Of a stretch of DNA of 64,000 bases, positions 62,525 to 64,000 are shown piece by piece. The DNA comes from CAVQBP01 sp963848195 (GTDB lineage: Bacteria > Bacteroidota > Ignavibacteria > Ignavibacteriales > Ignavibacteriaceae): positions 310,001 to 374,000 of the forward strand of contig CAWKCY010000009.1 of the NCBI GenBank assembly GCA_963848195.1, read 5' to 3'. The translations under genes were made by a program, and so were the position numbers. Under the pieces are notes generated by a model that worked only from the letters and a program-made list of their open reading frames with translations, made no database searches and was not told the DNA's origin. Numbering within the stretch: position 1 is the stretch's first letter; the number at the start of each line of letters is the position of its first letter.

Positions 62525-64000
62525 ATCCGCTGCATTCCTATTAATAATAACAACTTTTAATTCCCAGGTTTACACTAAATCATCCGAGCCAGTAAGAAGC
62601 CGGCATGGAATGGTAGTTTCTGCAAATTCTTTGGCGTCAAAAATAGGTGTAGAAATAATAAAAAAGGGAGGGAATGCGGTAGATGCTGCCGTTGCTGTAG
62701 GATTCGCTCTTGCGGTAACCTATCCTTATGCCGGGAATATAGGAGGCGGAGGATTTATGGTAATTCATTTAAAAGATGGGAAAAACACGACAATTGATTT
62801 TCGGGAAAAAGCTCCGTTGCTTGCATCCAAAAATATGTATCTTGATTCAAATGGAAATTATGTCCCCGAGTTAAGCAAAGAAGGAATTTTATCATCCGGT
62901 GTTCCAGGAAGTGTCGCAGGATTGATTTATGCTCTTAATAAATATGGTAGTATGTCATTAAAGGAAGTAATTGAGCCTGCAATATTTATTGCAGAAAACG
63001 GCTGGTCTCTGGATTATAAAACAGTTGAATTATTTAAAGAATATTTACCCGAGTTTGAAAGATATCCCGCAAGCTATAAAATATTTTCAAAAGATGGTGC
63101 AGCATATGAAGAAGGAGATTTATTCAGACAACCTGATTTAGCCTGGACTTTGAAACAAATTGAAGAAAAAGGAAGAGATGGTTTTTATAAAGGGAAAGTT
63201 GCAGAACTCTTAATAAAGCAAATGAAATCTATGGGGGGAATTATAACTCAGGCTGATCTGGACAAATATACTCCTGTTGAGAGAAAACCTGTTAGCGGAA
63301 CTTATCGTGGATTTGAAATAATTTCTATGCCGCCGCCTAGCTCAGGCGGAATAGCCTTAATAGAACTTCTAAATATACTTGAAAATTTCAATTTTAATAC
63401 TGATGATTGGGGAAGCAGCGAATACATTCACCATCTGGTTGAAAGCATGAAATATGTGTATGCAGATAGGACATATTTTCTTGGGGATGAAGATTTTTAC
63501 CATGTTCCCAAAAAGGGATTAATATCTAAGGAATACGCAAAAAGCATTTTTAATAAAATACAGAGTGATGAGAATAAAGCAATTCCGTCTGATTCTATTA
63601 ATTCTGAAGATCCTTCAAAATATCCGGAAAGTATGGAAACCACACACTATTCTGTTTATGATGAATACGGCAATGCAGTTAGTACAACAACAACTATAAA
63701 TTCCGCATTCGGATCGAAAATTACTGTTACCGACGCCGGATTTTTATTAAATAATGAAATGGATGATTTTAGTGTAAAGCCTGGGGTTCCAAATCAGTTT
63801 GGATTAATGGGATCGGCAGCTAATTCAATTCAGCCTGAAAAGAGAATGTTAAGTTCCATGACGCCAACTATTATTTTGAAAAAAGATAAACCTTATATAA
63901 TCATAGGTTCACCTGGAGGATCAACAATCATTACAGTTGTTTTGCAGGTTATTATGAATTGTATTGATTTCCAAATGAATATTCAAGATGCGATAGATAT
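62502..64000 (+). CDS. ggt: Gamma-glutamyltransferase, cut at the window end
   Basis: About 500 codons are visible and the frame is still open at base 64000. It starts at ATG 62502 inside the end of the MCE gene (23-base overlap) with a signal peptide (AAFLLIITTFNSQ). Features: RSRHGMVVSANSLASKIGVE, GNAVDAAVAVGFALAVTYP and the catalytic Thr380 at the start of the small subunit in ETTHYSVYDEYGNAVSTTTT, followed by the Asn/Asp-rich NNEMDDFS and the GSPGGSTIIT site. It would self-cleave at Thr380 in the periplasm and hydrolyse glutathione or gamma-glutamyl peptides. The last part of the small subunit lies beyond the window. Confidence 0.95.
   Translation, partial: MHTSTFFKSAAFLLIITTFNSQVYTKSSEPVRSRHGMVVSANSLASKIGVEIIKKGGNAVDAAVAVGFALAVTYPYAGNIGGGGFMVIHLKDGKNTTIDFREKAPLLASKNMYLDSNGNYVPELSKEGILSSGVPGSVAGLIYALNKYGSMSLKEVIEPAIFIAENGWSLDYKTVELFKEYLPEFERYPASYKIFSKDGAAYEEGDLFRQPDLAWTLKQIEEKGRDGFYKGKVAELLIKQMKSMGGIITQADLDKYTPVERKPVSGTYRGFEIISMPPPSSGGIALIELLNILENFNFNTDDWGSSEYIHHLVESMKYVYADRTYFLGDEDFYHVPKKGLISKEYAKSIFNKIQSDENKAIPSDSINSEDPSKYPESMETTHYSVYDEYGNAVSTTTTINSAFGSKITVTDAGFLLNNEMDDFSVKPGVPNQFGLMGSAANSIQPEKRMLSSMTPTIILKKDKPYIIIGSPGGSTIITVVLQVIMNCIDFQMNIQDAID

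Noticed and set aside
1..64000. tRNA genes
   Set aside because: GTTCGA-like words were met only inside coding regions (for example in thrS and cinA) and did not fold with acceptor stems. I scanned by eye only, so a tRNA could be missed.

Overview
The window is AT-rich, gene-dense bacterial chromosome. Gene content and order point to the Bacteroidota/Chlorobi (FCB) group, most likely an Ignavibacteria-type lineage; this is an inference from genes, with no rRNA in the window to confirm it. Supporting signs are the thrS-infC-rpmI-rplT-pheS-pheT-(coiled coil)-zapA-6S-rny block, an exbB-exbD-exbD cluster, a DUF4270/DNRLRE-like lipoprotein beside glgA, SPOR and Big_5-type lipoproteins, FadL-type barrels and a UMF1-type MFS carrier. 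TTG start codons are unusually common. I found no tRNA, rRNA, CRISPR array, intact insertion sequence or prophage.

Layout. (1) 1-4888 is accessory and scarred: an XRE/ImmA-IrrE metallopeptidase paired with a DUF4411 PIN-like protein whose end looks wrong, about 0.7 kb of decayed DNA with a coding relic, a quinone-oxidoreductase-like gene coupled to the tail of a broken DUF4386 gene, and a hypothetical gene whose 5' end runs into a CCACCAA simple repeat. (2) 4889-14349 is the translation block, with infC starting at ATC and a 6S RNA candidate between zapA and rny. (3) 14457-21006 holds coaE, prephenate dehydratase, a frameshifted proline dehydrogenase, tsaD, a chorismate mutase-MltG fusion and a Big_5 lipoprotein. 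(4) 21101-28962 has hutI and a SPOR lipoprotein on the minus strand, then glgA, gmhB, a lipoprotein, an outer-membrane barrel and a TPR protein. (5) 29146-35875: glyA, tatC, a polyprenyl synthase, DedA, prfC and three small genes. (6) 36278-44479: purC, DUF971, pgsA, pgpA, cinA, thpR and recA, then UMF1 MFS, nusB and a DUF218 protein on the minus strand. (7) 45040-50580: a small secreted protein, a 10-residue-repeat protein, an SNF-family symporter, kup and an SDR. (8) 50746-64000: exbB/exbD/exbD, YqeY, CvpA, MutS2, a biotin carboxylase with its carrier, FadL, ssb, a CNNM/HlyC-CorC protein, an MCE/MlaD-like protein with a small partner, and a truncated gamma-glutamyltransferase.

The most interesting item is the protein at 17951-19345. 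An AroQ chorismate mutase domain, with almost every catalytic residue in place, is fused to the cytoplasmic end of the membrane-anchored peptidoglycan transglycosylase MltG. It lies about 2 kb downstream of a prephenate dehydratase that has no mutase domain of its own. Other items worth checking are the one-base break in proline dehydrogenase, the 6S RNA, the ATC start of infC with repeats ahead of rpmI that could be an L20 operator, and the decapeptide-repeat protein.
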